Shown here one piece after another: positions 1 through 7,384 of a DNA stretch of 12,813 nt. Source of the DNA: Methanobrevibacter sp. (lineage in GTDB: Archaea; Methanobacteriota; Methanobacteria; Methanobacteriales; Methanobacteriaceae); the NCBI GenBank assembly GCA_009777005.1, contig WRMT01000058.1, positions 1-12,813 on the forward strand, read 5' to 3'. A program made the translations under genes and the position numbers. A model generated the notes under the pieces. It ran no database searches. It saw only the letters and a program-made list of their open reading frames with translations, and was not told the DNA's origin. Every line of letters begins with the position of its first letter. Within the stretch, counting starts at the first letter, position 1.

Positions 1-109
1 ATTAATTTTTAAAACAAGAAAAAAAAATTAAAAAAAAATCAAGAAAAAAAAAAAAAAAAAAAAAAAAAAAACTTCAAGTTCAAATAGAAGAGAAGATAGG
101 AAATTTTAC

Positions 110-169
110 TTATTTGAAAAACCTTAGATTTTCAAGTTAGAAAAATGAAGTTTTTCTTTATTTGAAAAA
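110..169. repeat. Dispersed hairpin repeat, copy 1
   Basis: About 60 bp are nearly identical to 8454-8513. The core is an inner stem AGAAAAAT (139-146) and GTTTTTCT (150-157) around a GAA loop. An outer stem TTTTCAAG (129-136) and TTTGAAAA (161-168), with one G-T pair, is separated from it by a TT/TTA internal loop. A degenerate unit precedes it: TTCAAG at 73-78 and TTTGAAAA at 113-120 keep the outer arms, but the inside differs. The element is A/T-rich on both strands, so it could act as a transcription terminator in either direction; this role is inference. Confidence 0.75.
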
Positions 170-371
170 ATATTTTATTTTTTTAAATCAAAAAAGCTTT
201 TATCTTATTTAACTTAAAAATATCAATTTAAACATTCTTTAAATCAATATAATAAAAAAATTAAACACTTAATTTAAAAAATATTAATTATAACAAATTA
301 AAATATAAAATAAAAACTATAAATTAATATTTCAAATAAGAATTATTTAAAAATAAAAATGAATTATCAAC

Positions 372-444
372 TTCGTTATAGAGAACTATAACGAACATGA
401 AAAAATCTATGCATAAATTATGAAAATTTATGATAAAAATAGAT
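372..444. other. Pair of adjacent stem-loops downstream of glyA
   Basis: The first stem-loop has perfect 10-bp arms, TTCGTTATAG (372-381) and CTATAACGAA (386-395), around an AGAA loop; it is the strongest hairpin noticed in the window. The second has perfect 8-bp arms CATAAATT (412-419) and AATTTATG (425-432) around ATGAA, enclosed by a 6-bp outer pair of arms ATCTAT (405-410) and ATAGAT (439-444). On the minus strand the first hairpin is followed within about 10 bases by a T-rich stretch, so it could end a long glyA transcript. A small structured RNA is the alternative. No RNA family is recognised. Confidence 0.55.
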
Positions 445-529
445 AAAAGGTTTGATTTTAAATTAAAAAAAAAAATAATTTGAATTAAAAATTTTATTTT
501 TATTAGATAGTGGAAATAGCTATTTTTAA

Positions 530-552
530 ATAAAAACAAGATAAACTTGCTT
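530..552 (-). terminator. Candidate glyA terminator
   Basis: Immediately after the glyA stop codon the minus strand carries a short hairpin (CAAG/CTTG arms at 546-549 and 537-540, five-base loop) followed by a T-rich tract. Archaeal termination mainly needs the U-tract. The 4-bp stem alone is weak evidence, and the larger hairpin at 372-395 is an alternative. Confidence 0.35.
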
Positions 553-1819
553 AAAATTCTATATACTTATAAGCATCATCATTGGTGAAAGAATAATGAA
601 CTTTAGTATATTGATTCATAAATTCAGTAACTTCTTCTTTAACATTTTTATTATCAATAGCTACTTTTTTAATAAATTCAGCTACTTCATTCATTTGTGA
701 CTCTTTCATTCCTCTTCTTGTAATTTCTTGAGTTCCTATCCTTATACCTGATGGATCATCAGACCTATTAACATCATCCCATGGAAGAAGATTTTTATTT
801 AAAATAATATTATTATTTTCTAAATCTTTAGCTAATTTCGATGCTTTTCCTAGGCTTGAAAAATCAAAAACTATTTGATGTGACTCAGTAAATCCTAATT
901 CTTCACACAAAACATTGAACCCAAATTCATGAAGGTTTTGAGCAAGAGTTTTAGCATTTTTAATTATTTGTTTAGAATAATCAGCACCAAATTCTAGCAT
1001 TTCAGAGGTAGCTACTCCCAAACCAGCTATATGATGAAGGTGATGATTACTAACAACCCCTGGGAAAACTGCATTGTCAATTTTTTGAGCATACTCTTCT
1101 TTAGCTAAAATTATTCCTCCTTGAGTTCCAGGGAAGGTTTTATGTGTACTTCCAACTAACAAGTCAGCTCCTTCTTTTAATGGGTCTTGAAATGTTCCTC
1201 CAGCTATTAATCCTAAAACATGTGCCCCATCATACATAACTTTAGCTCCAACTTCAGTTGCAGCTTCACATGCTTCTTTAACTGGATGTGGGAAAAGGAA
1301 TAAGCTTCCTCCTAAAAGAACAATTTTAGGTTTTTCTTCCAAGATCTTCTTTTTCATTCCATCTGGATCTATATTCATTGTCTTCTCATCAAAAGGATGT
1401 TGAAAAACTTTAAGTCCTCGAATACCTGCAGCACTAACATTAGCATGACTAATATGACCTCCAACAGGAACTTCTAATGCTATTATTGAATCACCAGGAT
1501 TTGAAAATGCAAAAAAAGATGCTAAATTAGCTACAACTCCTGAAGTTGGTTGTACATTAGCATATTCTGCATTAAATAGCTTTTTTGAAAGTTCTATTGT
1601 AATCGATTCAATTTCATCAAAATATTCACAACCTTCATAAAATCTTTCACCACACTTTCCTTCTGCATACCTATGTGAAAGATCAGAAACTAAAGCTCCT
1701 TTAACCTGAGAACTAGTAATATTTTCACTAGCTATTAAGTTTATACTGTTTTTCATCCAATCATTATGTTCTTTCATCAATTTTTGGATTTCGGAAATAT
1801 TATCTTGATTTGCAGACAT
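551..1819 (-). CDS. glyA: Serine hydroxymethyltransferase, archaeal type
   Basis: A PLP enzyme that interconverts serine and glycine, passing the C1 unit to a pterin. In methanogens the pterin is tetrahydromethanopterin, giving methylene-H4MPT (family knowledge). At 422 residues it has full family length. Visible motifs are LIASEN at 28-33, the PLP-contacting YDGAH around 196-200, the STHKTFPGTQGG segment with the Schiff-base lysine at K227, and GIRIGTQEITRRG at 358-370, whose Arg360 should bind the substrate carboxylate. The ATG at 1819 is supported by AGGTG (1828-1832) eight bases upstream and a TATA-like box at 1853-1860. It has about 680 bp of gene-free DNA upstream and is probably monocistronic. 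No damage is seen. Confidence 0.96.
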   Translation of the reverse strand: MSANQDNISEIQKLMKEHNDWMKNSINLIASENITSSQVKGALVSDLSHRYAEGKCGERFYEGCEYFDEIESITIELSKKLFNAEYANVQPTSGVVANLASFFAFSNPGDSIIALEVPVGGHISHANVSAAGIRGLKVFQHPFDEKTMNIDPDGMKKKILEEKPKIVLLGGSLFLFPHPVKEACEAATEVGAKVMYDGAHVLGLIAGGTFQDPLKEGADLLVGSTHKTFPGTQGGIILAKEEYAQKIDNAVFPGVVSNHHLHHIAGLGVATSEMLEFGADYSKQIIKNAKTLAQNLHEFGFNVLCEELGFTESHQIVFDFSSLGKASKLAKDLENNNIILNKNLLPWDDVNRSDDPSGIRIGTQEITRRGMKESQMNEVAEFIKKVAIDNKNVKEEVTEFMNQYTKVHYSFTNDDAYKYIEF

Positions 1820-2495
1820 TTTATTTACACCTATATTTTAAAAAGAAATGAATTATAATATTTGAACTAATTTTTTAAGTAATTATTATGATTTATTAAT
1901 TTATAATTAATTTAAGCATGGTTGAATTTTAAAACTTTGCAAAAAATCCTATTTTACAATTTAAAAAATTTTCGATTTATTCTAAATAAATATATTCTTA
2001 TAATATTTTATTAACTTAAACCCTATTTAACTTAAATTATTTGAATGAAAAATTTTTCAAGAATATTTATTTAAATTTTATTAAATTCTTAACTATATAA
2101 TTATACTCTATCTTAAATCATTTAAATCTTAATAATTTTTAAAAAAAATATCAAAAATGAAAAGAAGATAACAGTGAATAATAATAAAAATAATAATAAA
2201 CATTATGAAAAAAATATCATAATAAGACAATGTCCAAAAACTATTTTTAAAAATTTTTAATAAATATTTTTACAAAAAGAGTTATATAAAAAATAAATTT
2301 TATTAAAATAATAGATAAAATTGTAATATTCAAATTAAGTTTATAGAAACTCTCATAATTGAGAAATAATATTAAATACTTAAGGATTTCATTTAATAAT
2401 AAAAAATCTTAATTAACTAAAGATTGACTTCATAAAAAATGCTTTAAACTAAAATTCAATGATTTTTCCAGCATTCCTTAAAAATGAATCCAAAT
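1820..2495. other. Gene-free AT-rich region between glyA and the GNAT gene
   Basis: About 680 bp with no supportable gene. It contains the glyA promoter at its left end, AAT-type simple repeats around 2176-2201, a GAAAAATTTTTC palindrome (2047-2058), and at the right end part of a hairpin overlapping the GNAT stop codon. No remnant of a known protein was recognised. Confidence 0.6.
1853..1860 (-). promoter_or_regulatory. Candidate TATA box of glyA
   Basis: The minus strand reads TATTATAA 34-41 bp before the glyA start. Initiation about 25 bp downstream of the box would leave a leader of roughly 10-15 nt, enough for the AGGTG ribosome-binding site. AT-richness makes chance matches common; the spacing, shared with hdrA and the GNAT gene, is the main support. 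Confidence 0.4.
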
Positions 2496-2514
2496 TCATG
2501 TGACTTTTCTGGAA
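2464..2514 (-). terminator. Nested inverted repeat over the GNAT stop codon
   Basis: Inner arms ATGAAT (2484-2489) and ATTCAT (2494-2499) are perfect around CCAA. Outer arms TTCCAG (2466-2471) and CTGGAA (2509-2514) enclose them. The inner hairpin contains the TGA stop (2496-2498) and on the minus strand runs into a short T stretch. It may help end transcription or protect the mRNA 3' end; the role is inferred. Confidence 0.4.
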
Positions 2515-3065
2515 GATTTTAACAATTTATTATTTATTTTGTAAAATTCTATCGGCAACACATCCATATATATAATATCGTGTTTTTCCATGTTCCTATG
2601 CAATGCTTCACGTCTTTTTCCAATTCGTTTAAATCCTACTTTTTCATAAAGTTTTATGGCTTCTTTATTGAATTCATAGACTCTTAACATTATATTGTGA
2701 ATATTTAAGGCATTGAATCCATAATCAATTAACAATGATAATGCTTCAGTACCATATCCTTTATTCCAGTAATTTTTGTTTCCTATAAATATCCCAATTT
2801 CGGCTGTTTGATTCAAATGGTCTAATTCAATAAAACCACATGTTCCAATTAATTCATTAGAGCTATTGTCTATTATTGAATAATTATGGTCTTTAGATAA
2901 CTTATCCAAAAGTGCATTTTCAATTTCTAAATTTATGACACTACTATAAATGTCCAAATTTACAATTACTTCAAGATCATTAAGCCATTTAGTGAATTTT
3001 TCAGCATCACCAGTATCATTTGGGGATAAATAGCATTTTTTACCTACTAATTTTTTGAAGTGCAT
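2496..3065 (-). CDS. GNAT-family N-acetyltransferase (RimJ/SpeG-like)
   Basis: A predicted acetyl-CoA-dependent acyltransferase of 189 residues; its substrate (protein N-terminus, polyamine or other amine) cannot be told from sequence. The GNAT core is clear: NKGYGTEA at 101-108 is motif A, which binds the acetyl-CoA pyrophosphate. VYEFNKEAIKLYEKVGFKRIG at 129-149 is the typical motif B region. The frame is open to a start at 3128, but I place the start at the ATG at 3065: GGTGG lies five bases before it, a TATATAA box sits at 3100-3106 inside the longer frame, and family similarity begins there (HFKKLVGKKCYLSP). It is isolated between glyA and hdrA by long spacers and may have been inserted into an older block. 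Confidence 0.87.
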   Translation of the reverse strand: MHFKKLVGKKCYLSPNDTGDAEKFTKWLNDLEVIVNLDIYSSVINLEIENALLDKLSKDHNYSIIDNSSNELIGTCGFIELDHLNQTAEIGIFIGNKNYWNKGYGTEALSLLIDYGFNALNIHNIMLRVYEFNKEAIKLYEKVGFKRIGKRREALHRNMEKHDIIYMDVLPIEFYKINNKLLKSSRKVT

Positions 3066-3099
3066 TTTTCCACCATAAACATAATTGTCTTCATTTAAG

Positions 3100-3106
3100 T
3101 TATATA
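3100..3106 (-). promoter_or_regulatory. Candidate TATA box of the GNAT gene
   Basis: TATATAA on the minus strand, 35-41 bp before the ATG at 3065. It lies inside the longer open frame that would start at 3128, so if functional it excludes that upstream start. Confidence 0.5.
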
Positions 3107-3412
3107 GGTATCTGACTAATATAATCATTCATGATTAAAAATAGAAATAAAAATCAATAATTTAAAAAAAATTGAGTAAACCCTGAATAAAAAAATTAAA
3201 AAAGTGCAAAAAATTTTGTCTTTAACTGATTTTAACAAAAATATCATGATATTTATGAAAAATAAATTATTATGAGTATAATTCATAGAATATAATTTAT
3301 AAAATATAAAAAAAGAATGATTGATATTAAAATTCTAATAAAAAATATTCATGAAAAATTAAAAAAAAAAGTTAGAAATAGCTAATACATTAAGAAAATA
3401 TCTTATTGAAAA

Positions 3413-3460
3413 TTAAAAATAAAAAAAATAAAAAAAATAAAGATTTTTGTAAAAAATCTT
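3413..3460 (-). terminator. hdrA terminator: hairpin plus U-tract
   Basis: On the minus strand, 24-44 bases after the hdrA stop, perfect 9-bp arms AAGATTTTT and AAAAATCTT (3452-3460 and 3440-3448) surround a 3-base loop. They are followed directly by a long T-rich tract, the complement of A runs at 3413-3440. Stem followed by U-tract resembles an intrinsic terminator, and the U-tract alone would serve in archaea. Confidence 0.7.
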
Positions 3461-3483
3461 CAATTTTTAAGAAACACTTAAAA

Positions 3484-5463
3484 TTATTTACCAACGTTTT
3501 CAAGAGCAGCTTCAATTTGTGCCATGATTTGTGCAGTTTTGAAGTGTTGTTGATCCATAGCTCCAGAAGGACATGCAGCTACACATGTACCGCATCCTTT
3601 ACATAAAGCTACATTAACATCAGCTTGTTCTTCTTCAATAGTTATTGCACCATATGGACAAAGTTCAACACATGCTTCACATGCTCCACAAACATCTGTA
3701 TCAGTAGTAGCTACAATAGGTTCAATTTCCACTTCACCTTTAACCATAGGAATAGCTGCACGAGCTGCAGCACCAGATCCTTGAGCAACAGCATCAGGAA
3801 TATCTTTAGGTCCTTGTGAAGCACCAGCTAAGTATACTCCATCAGTTAAAGTATCAACAGGTCTGAGTTTTGGGTGAGCTTCCATTAAGAATCCATCTGC
3901 ACTTCTAGAAAGACCTATTGTTTGTCTTAAATCTTCTGAACCTTCAGGAGGTACAAGCCCTATACTTAAAATAACCATATCATAATCATATTCAGTTACT
4001 TTACTAAGTAAGGTATCTTCTCCTCTAACAGTTAAGGTTAAATCAGGATTTTCAATAACTTCTGCAGGTCGTCCTCTTACAAACTTAATACCATATTTTT
4101 CTTGAGATCGTTTATAAAACTCTTCAAATCCTTTACCAAATGCTCTTATATCCATGTAGTAAAGAGTAACTTCAGCTTCAGGGTCTTTATCCTTGATTAA
4201 CTGAGCATTCTTCATAGAATACATACAACATACTCTTGAACAGTATGGTTTACCAATTTGTTCATCTCTTGAACCAACACAATGGATAAATGCAACACGT
4301 TTAGGTTTTTCATTATCAGATGGTTTAAGAACTTTACCTTCAGTAGGTCCAGATGCATTAATCATCCTTTCTACTTCCATAGCGGTAATTACATTGGTAT
4401 GAGCCCCATAACCATATTCTAATTTTTCGGTAGGATCATAAGGATCATAACCAGTAGCTACAATAATAGTACCTACTTCAAGATCAACAAATTCACTTTC
4501 TTGATCATGTACTACTGCACCACGTTCACAAATTTGATTACATAATTTACACTCAATACAGTAATCTTTATCTATGGTAGCACATAATGGAACTGCCTGT
4601 GGGAAAGGAATGTATGCTGCCTTAACCATACCAATACCCTCATCAAAGTAGTTAGGCATTTCAATTGGACATACTTCCACACATGATCCACAACCAACAC
4701 AGTCTTCTTCATTAATGAATCTTGGTTTTTTCTCAACTTTAACTTTAAAGTTTCCAATATATCCTTCTACAGCTCTAACTTCAGAATAGGTCATAAGTTC
4801 AATGTTTTCATGTTTACCAACATCCACCATCTTAGGAGCTAAAATACACATTGAACAATCAAGTGTTGGGAAAGTTTTATCAAGTTGTCCCATTCTTCCC
4901 CCGATGGTTGGTTGTTTTTCAACCATGTAAGTTTGGAAACCCATGTCAGCTAAATCAAGAGCAGCTTGAATACCAGCTACTCCACCACCAATAACCATAG
5001 CATTATTGTTCACATCTACTTTAGAAGCTTCTAATGGTTCAAGTAATCTAGTTTTAGCTACAGCCATTCTTGTTAAATCTTTTGCTTTTTCAGTAGCTTC
5101 CACAGGTTGATTCATATGTACCCAAGAATCATGTTCCCTTATGTTAGCAAATTCAAACAAGAATTGGTTAAGTCCTGCTTCCTGTACACATCTTCTGAAT
5201 GTTGGTTCGTGAAGCCTAGGAGAACATGCAGCAACCACAATTCTGTTTAAATTATGTTCTTTAATATCTTCTTGAATTGCTTGTTGTCCTGGATCAGAAC
5301 AGTAATATTTATAATCTTTTGCAAGAACCACATTAGGAAGAGTTTTTGCGTATTCTGCTATAGCCGGGACATCGACAACCCCAGCAATATTTATACCACA
5401 GTGGCAAACATACACTCCAATTCGTGGCTCTTCATTTTCAATATCTCTCTTTTCTTCTGCCAT
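3484..5463 (-). CDS. hdrA: CoB-CoM heterodisulfide reductase iron-sulfur subunit A
   Basis: FAD and iron-sulfur subunit of the cytosolic HdrABC complex. With the MvhADG hydrogenase it bifurcates electrons from H2 to ferredoxin and to the CoM-S-S-CoB heterodisulfide, the last step of methanogenesis (family knowledge). In the 659-residue sequence, C20, C22, C55 and C80 lie in the N-terminal cluster region. GGGVAG at 159-164 is the FAD-binding Rossmann loop. CxxCxxCxxxCP at 255-266 and CxxCxxCxxxC at 302-312 form a ferredoxin insert. FCVGSRD-like and CSRVCC segments follow around 394-413, and a C-terminal 2x[4Fe-4S] domain uses C592/595/598/602 and C621/624/627/631. All key positions are Cys, with no in-frame TGA. 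The ATG at 5463 has GTGAT just upstream. hdrB and hdrC are not in the window; hdrA apart from hdrCB is usual in Methanobacteriales. It has its own promoter and terminator. Confidence 0.97.
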   Translation of the reverse strand: MAEEKRDIENEEPRIGVYVCHCGINIAGVVDVPAIAEYAKTLPNVVLAKDYKYYCSDPGQQAIQEDIKEHNLNRIVVAACSPRLHEPTFRRCVQEAGLNQFLFEFANIREHDSWVHMNQPVEATEKAKDLTRMAVAKTRLLEPLEASKVDVNNNAMVIGGGVAGIQAALDLADMGFQTYMVEKQPTIGGRMGQLDKTFPTLDCSMCILAPKMVDVGKHENIELMTYSEVRAVEGYIGNFKVKVEKKPRFINEEDCVGCGSCVEVCPIEMPNYFDEGIGMVKAAYIPFPQAVPLCATIDKDYCIECKLCNQICERGAVVHDQESEFVDLEVGTIIVATGYDPYDPTEKLEYGYGAHTNVITAMEVERMINASGPTEGKVLKPSDNEKPKRVAFIHCVGSRDEQIGKPYCSRVCCMYSMKNAQLIKDKDPEAEVTLYYMDIRAFGKGFEEFYKRSQEKYGIKFVRGRPAEVIENPDLTLTVRGEDTLLSKVTEYDYDMVILSIGLVPPEGSEDLRQTIGLSRSADGFLMEAHPKLRPVDTLTDGVYLAGASQGPKDIPDAVAQGSGAAARAAIPMVKGEVEIEPIVATTDTDVCGACEACVELCPYGAITIEEEQADVNVALCKGCGTCVAACPSGAMDQQHFKTAQIMAQIEAALENVGK

Positions 5464-5498
5464 ATAATCACTTTGTACAAGTTGATGATATTATCTAA

Positions 5499-5508
5499 TA
5501 TTTATAAA
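5499..5508 (-). promoter_or_regulatory. Candidate TATA box of hdrA
   Basis: TTTATAAATA on the minus strand, 36-45 bp before the hdrA ATG. This predicts a leader of about 15 nt that still contains the GTGAT ribosome-binding site. It is a close match to the archaeal TTTATATA-type box. Confidence 0.55.
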
Positions 5509-5531
5509 AATTTTTATAATTTTAGATGGTG

Positions 5532-5552
5532 TTATGTATGCCATATACATAA
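5532..5552. promoter_or_regulatory. Inverted repeat upstream of the hdrA promoter
   Basis: Perfect 8-bp arms TTATGTAT (5532-5539) and ATACATAA (5545-5552) around GCCAT, beginning about 24 bp upstream of the candidate hdrA TATA box. The size and dyad symmetry suit a dimeric regulator, and a position upstream of the TATA/BRE region would suit an activator. No regulator is known from the sequence. Confidence 0.4.
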
Positions 5553-5668
5553 ATAAAGCTTTCTATTTTTATACATGAGTAAAGTATATATATGATGATA
5601 ATATTAGTATTTTAAACTTTTTAAATCATCTGAAAGCTAAAAAATAGACATAATATTAAAAATAACAA

Positions 5669-5809
5669 GTAAATAATTGATAAATTATTAAAAAAATAAA
5701 TATAAAATATATTGATTGAAATTATAAGGTAAATAAGTGATAAATTATAATAAATAAGGATATAAACAAATATTAGCTAAAAATAGCTATTAATCATATG
5801 ATAAATTAT
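5669..5809. repeat. Loose 60-bp-period direct repeat
   Basis: GTAAATAATTGATAAATTAT at 5669-5688 recurs with one mismatch at 5729-5748. The 11-mer TGATAAATTAT occurs at 5678, 5738 and 5799, so the period is 60 then 61 bp. The spacers are poorly conserved. It may be a decayed tandem duplication or spaced binding sites. Confidence 0.5.
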
Positions 5810-5859
5810 CTAAAAAAAAATAGATTTAATCATTTTAAAAAGAACCATTGGGAAAATTA

Positions 5860-5880
5860 ATAAAATAAAAATAAAAAAAT
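5860..5880 (-). terminator. Candidate U-tract terminator of the transporter gene
   Basis: The minus strand directly after the TAG stop (5883-5885) is T-rich with a T7 run, and a further T run lies at about 5812-5820. No stem is seen; a U-tract alone can terminate archaeal transcription. Confidence 0.45.
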
Positions 5881-5882
5881 CA

Positions 5883-6788
5883 CTATAAAAACCCCATTAT
5901 TAGAGGTATGGTTATTAAACTAAAAATAGTAGATATTAAAATACAATTAGCAGTTAATTTATAATCAAGATCATTATCAATAGCTAATACTAACATGAGC
6001 ATGCTACAAGGCACTGAAGCTTCAATAATTCCAACTGAGTATTCTAAATTTGAAAAACCTAAAAATCCCAACACAAAAAAAGCCAAAAAAGGAGAAATTA
6101 TAAGTTTAACAAAAGCAACTAAACTTGTTGAAGTTATATCCTCTTTAATTCCTTTAAACTGTAAAGATAATCCTAAAGATATCATTATTAAAGGAATTGT
6201 AGCTGCAGCTAAATAATTAATACTTACATCAAGTATTTCACCAATAGAAATATTTAAAAAATTGAGTAATATTCCTAGTATTAATGCCCATAAAGATGGA
6301 AATTTAAACAGGGATTTCAAGGAGTCTTCTATTTTTCCACCGAATTTAAATATTAAAATAGCACTTAATGATAAAAACATTATTAATGTGGAAATATCAT
6401 AAAAAATTGCTCTAATTAAACCCTCACTTCCAAAAATACCAAGAGTTAGAGGAAATCCAAAAAATCCAGTGTTACCTACAGAAGCGGGTAATATTAAAGC
6501 CCATTTTTTCTTTTCTGGATATTTTTTAAGTGTGAAAAACAAGTACATAGCTATTCCACAACAAAAACCAAGAATTATCCCAACAAGAGGCATGGTAGCC
6601 ATATGTTGCAAAATGAAAAAATCAGTTTTGTATACTGTAATAAATACCATAGCTGGTAAAGCTACATTTATAACAATTTTATTCAATACATCAACATCAG
6701 TTTCCTTAAGTAAATCAACTTGTTTAAGAATATAACCTAGAAAAACCATGAAAATTATGGATAATATTGTAGTTTCTACAGATGCCAT
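5883..6788 (-). CDS. AEC (auxin efflux carrier)-family membrane transporter
   Basis: A predicted permease of the AEC family, whose prokaryotic members are reported as malate/organic-acid carriers or remain uncharacterised; the substrate here is unknown. The 301-residue protein is nearly all membrane segments. It has the N-terminal SIIFMVFLGYILKQVDLL helix and loop, the KIVINVALPAMVF helix with the Leu-Pro break typical of the family, a GNTGFFGFPL motif, and a repeated half in the second part (AAATIPLIMISLGLSL, then the EASVPCSMLMLVLA helix). These are consistent with a 10-helix inverted-repeat fold. I choose the ATG at 6788, which has GTGA five bases upstream. The ATG at 6809, adding seven residues, lacks such a site. 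It is separated by about 420 bp from hdrA and diverges from the iron-sulfur gene. Confidence 0.88.
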   Translation of the reverse strand: MASVETTILSIIFMVFLGYILKQVDLLKETDVDVLNKIVINVALPAMVFITVYKTDFFILQHMATMPLVGIILGFCCGIAMYLFFTLKKYPEKKKWALILPASVGNTGFFGFPLTLGIFGSEGLIRAIFYDISTLIMFLSLSAILIFKFGGKIEDSLKSLFKFPSLWALILGILLNFLNISIGEILDVSINYLAAATIPLIMISLGLSLQFKGIKEDITSTSLVAFVKLIISPFLAFFVLGFLGFSNLEYSVGIIEASVPCSMLMLVLAIDNDLDYKLTANCILISTIFSLITIPLIMGFL

Positions 6789-7300
6789 TGTATTCACTTT
6801 GAAGGACATGAGCTAATTGATGGTAAAAAGCTATTTTGCATTTAATAAAATCGTGCCAGCTTTAATAAACTTTATTTGAGTTCATGTGAATTATTTTAAA
6901 ATAATACATTAATTTAATCAATTTAAATGTTTGATAATAATTACGTTTTATTATAATAAAACAATGAAGTTTACAATTAAAAAAATTATTTTAAATAAAT
7001 ATCTTTTAAAAATAATATTATTAATATAATTATTAGTTATATTATTTATATCCATGTTTTAGAATCCGTTGATTTTTATATTGTTAAAAAAAACTTATAA
7101 TAGAATAAATCAGTTAAAGAAATAATTTTTTACAGAATATATTTTGATAAACTTAATTAAATTTAAATCTATTATACAAATAAATTTATTCAAATAAATA
7201 ATTCTTTTATATTTATTTATTATTAAAAATAAGAATTATGAATAAAAATAATAAAAAAAACACACAGCTGAAGGAAAAATATTAAAAATGTGAAAATTCC

Positions 7301-7384
7301 GTCTTAAACTATTATAGTAAAGTCTTAAACTATTATAGTAAAGTCTTAAACTATTATAGTAAAGTCTTAAACTATTATAGTAAA
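7301..7384. repeat. Four perfect 21-bp tandem repeats with internal dyad
   Basis: Four identical copies start at 7301, 7322, 7343 and 7364. The unit begins GTCTTAAACTATTATAG and ends TAAA. Each contains ACTAT-T-ATAGT, an 11-bp dyad. A 21-bp period is two DNA turns, so the dyads would lie on the same face of the helix, like a cooperative operator or iteron array. The array ends about 170 bp before the plus-strand iron-sulfur gene and about 510 bp from the transporter start. Confidence 0.9.

Larger units (their letters stand above)
1..550. other. Gene-free AT-rich region downstream of glyA
   Basis: No credible gene is seen. The stretch holds a 28-base A run (44-71), one copy of a dispersed hairpin repeat (about 110-169, with a degenerate half copy before it from 73), two adjacent stem-loops (372-395 and 405-444), and a small hairpin plus U-tract just after the glyA stop. 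A 71-codon open frame on the minus strand (324-539) encodes only Phe/Ile/Asn/Leu-rich sequence, as expected by chance in DNA of this composition. Confidence 0.7.
3066..3483. other. Gene-free region between the GNAT gene and hdrA
   Basis: About 420 bp without a gene. From left to right: the GNAT promoter, a 16-bp palindrome of AAATATCA and TGATATTT (3238-3253), an imperfect 14-bp tandem duplication (3278-3305), A runs, and the hdrA terminator (3413-3460). Confidence 0.6.
5464..5882. other. Gene-free region between hdrA and the transporter gene
   Basis: About 420 bp. Near hdrA lie its TATA box (5499-5508) and a perfect inverted repeat (5532-5552). Further right are three copies of TGATAAATTAT spaced 60 and 61 bp apart, a TAGCTA-AAAA-TAGCTA hairpin (5774-5789), and A runs that are T-tracts for the transporter transcript. 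No gene is seen. Confidence 0.6.

Noticed and set aside
324..539. Possible small minus-strand protein of 71 residues
   Set aside because: Composition is almost only Phe, Ile, Leu, Asn and Lys, there is no clear ribosome-binding site, and the frame runs through the two stem-loops at 372-444. It is consistent with chance in A/T-rich DNA.
1820..2495. tRNA or other structured RNA gene in the large spacers
   Set aside because: No G+C-rich cloverleaf-like segment was found; in such AT-rich genomes these genes normally stand out as G+C islands.
3484..5463. Selenocysteine in HdrA
   Set aside because: Some methanogen HdrA proteins contain Sec, but this frame has no internal TGA and all motif positions are Cys.
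5254..5556. Open frame of 100 codons on the plus strand over the hdrA start
   Set aside because: It overlaps hdrA antisense and its promoter and has no recognisable protein features. It is a shadow of the strongly supported hdrA gene.
5592..5633. Possible C/D-box small RNA (ATGATGA at 5592, CTGA at 5630)
   Set aside because: No internal C' or D' boxes, the box interval is short and almost pure A/T, and no terminal stem is evident. Such boxes arise by chance here.
7301..7384. CRISPR array or remnant
   Set aside because: The four 21-bp units abut with no spacers, the unit is too short and AT-rich, and no cas genes are nearby.
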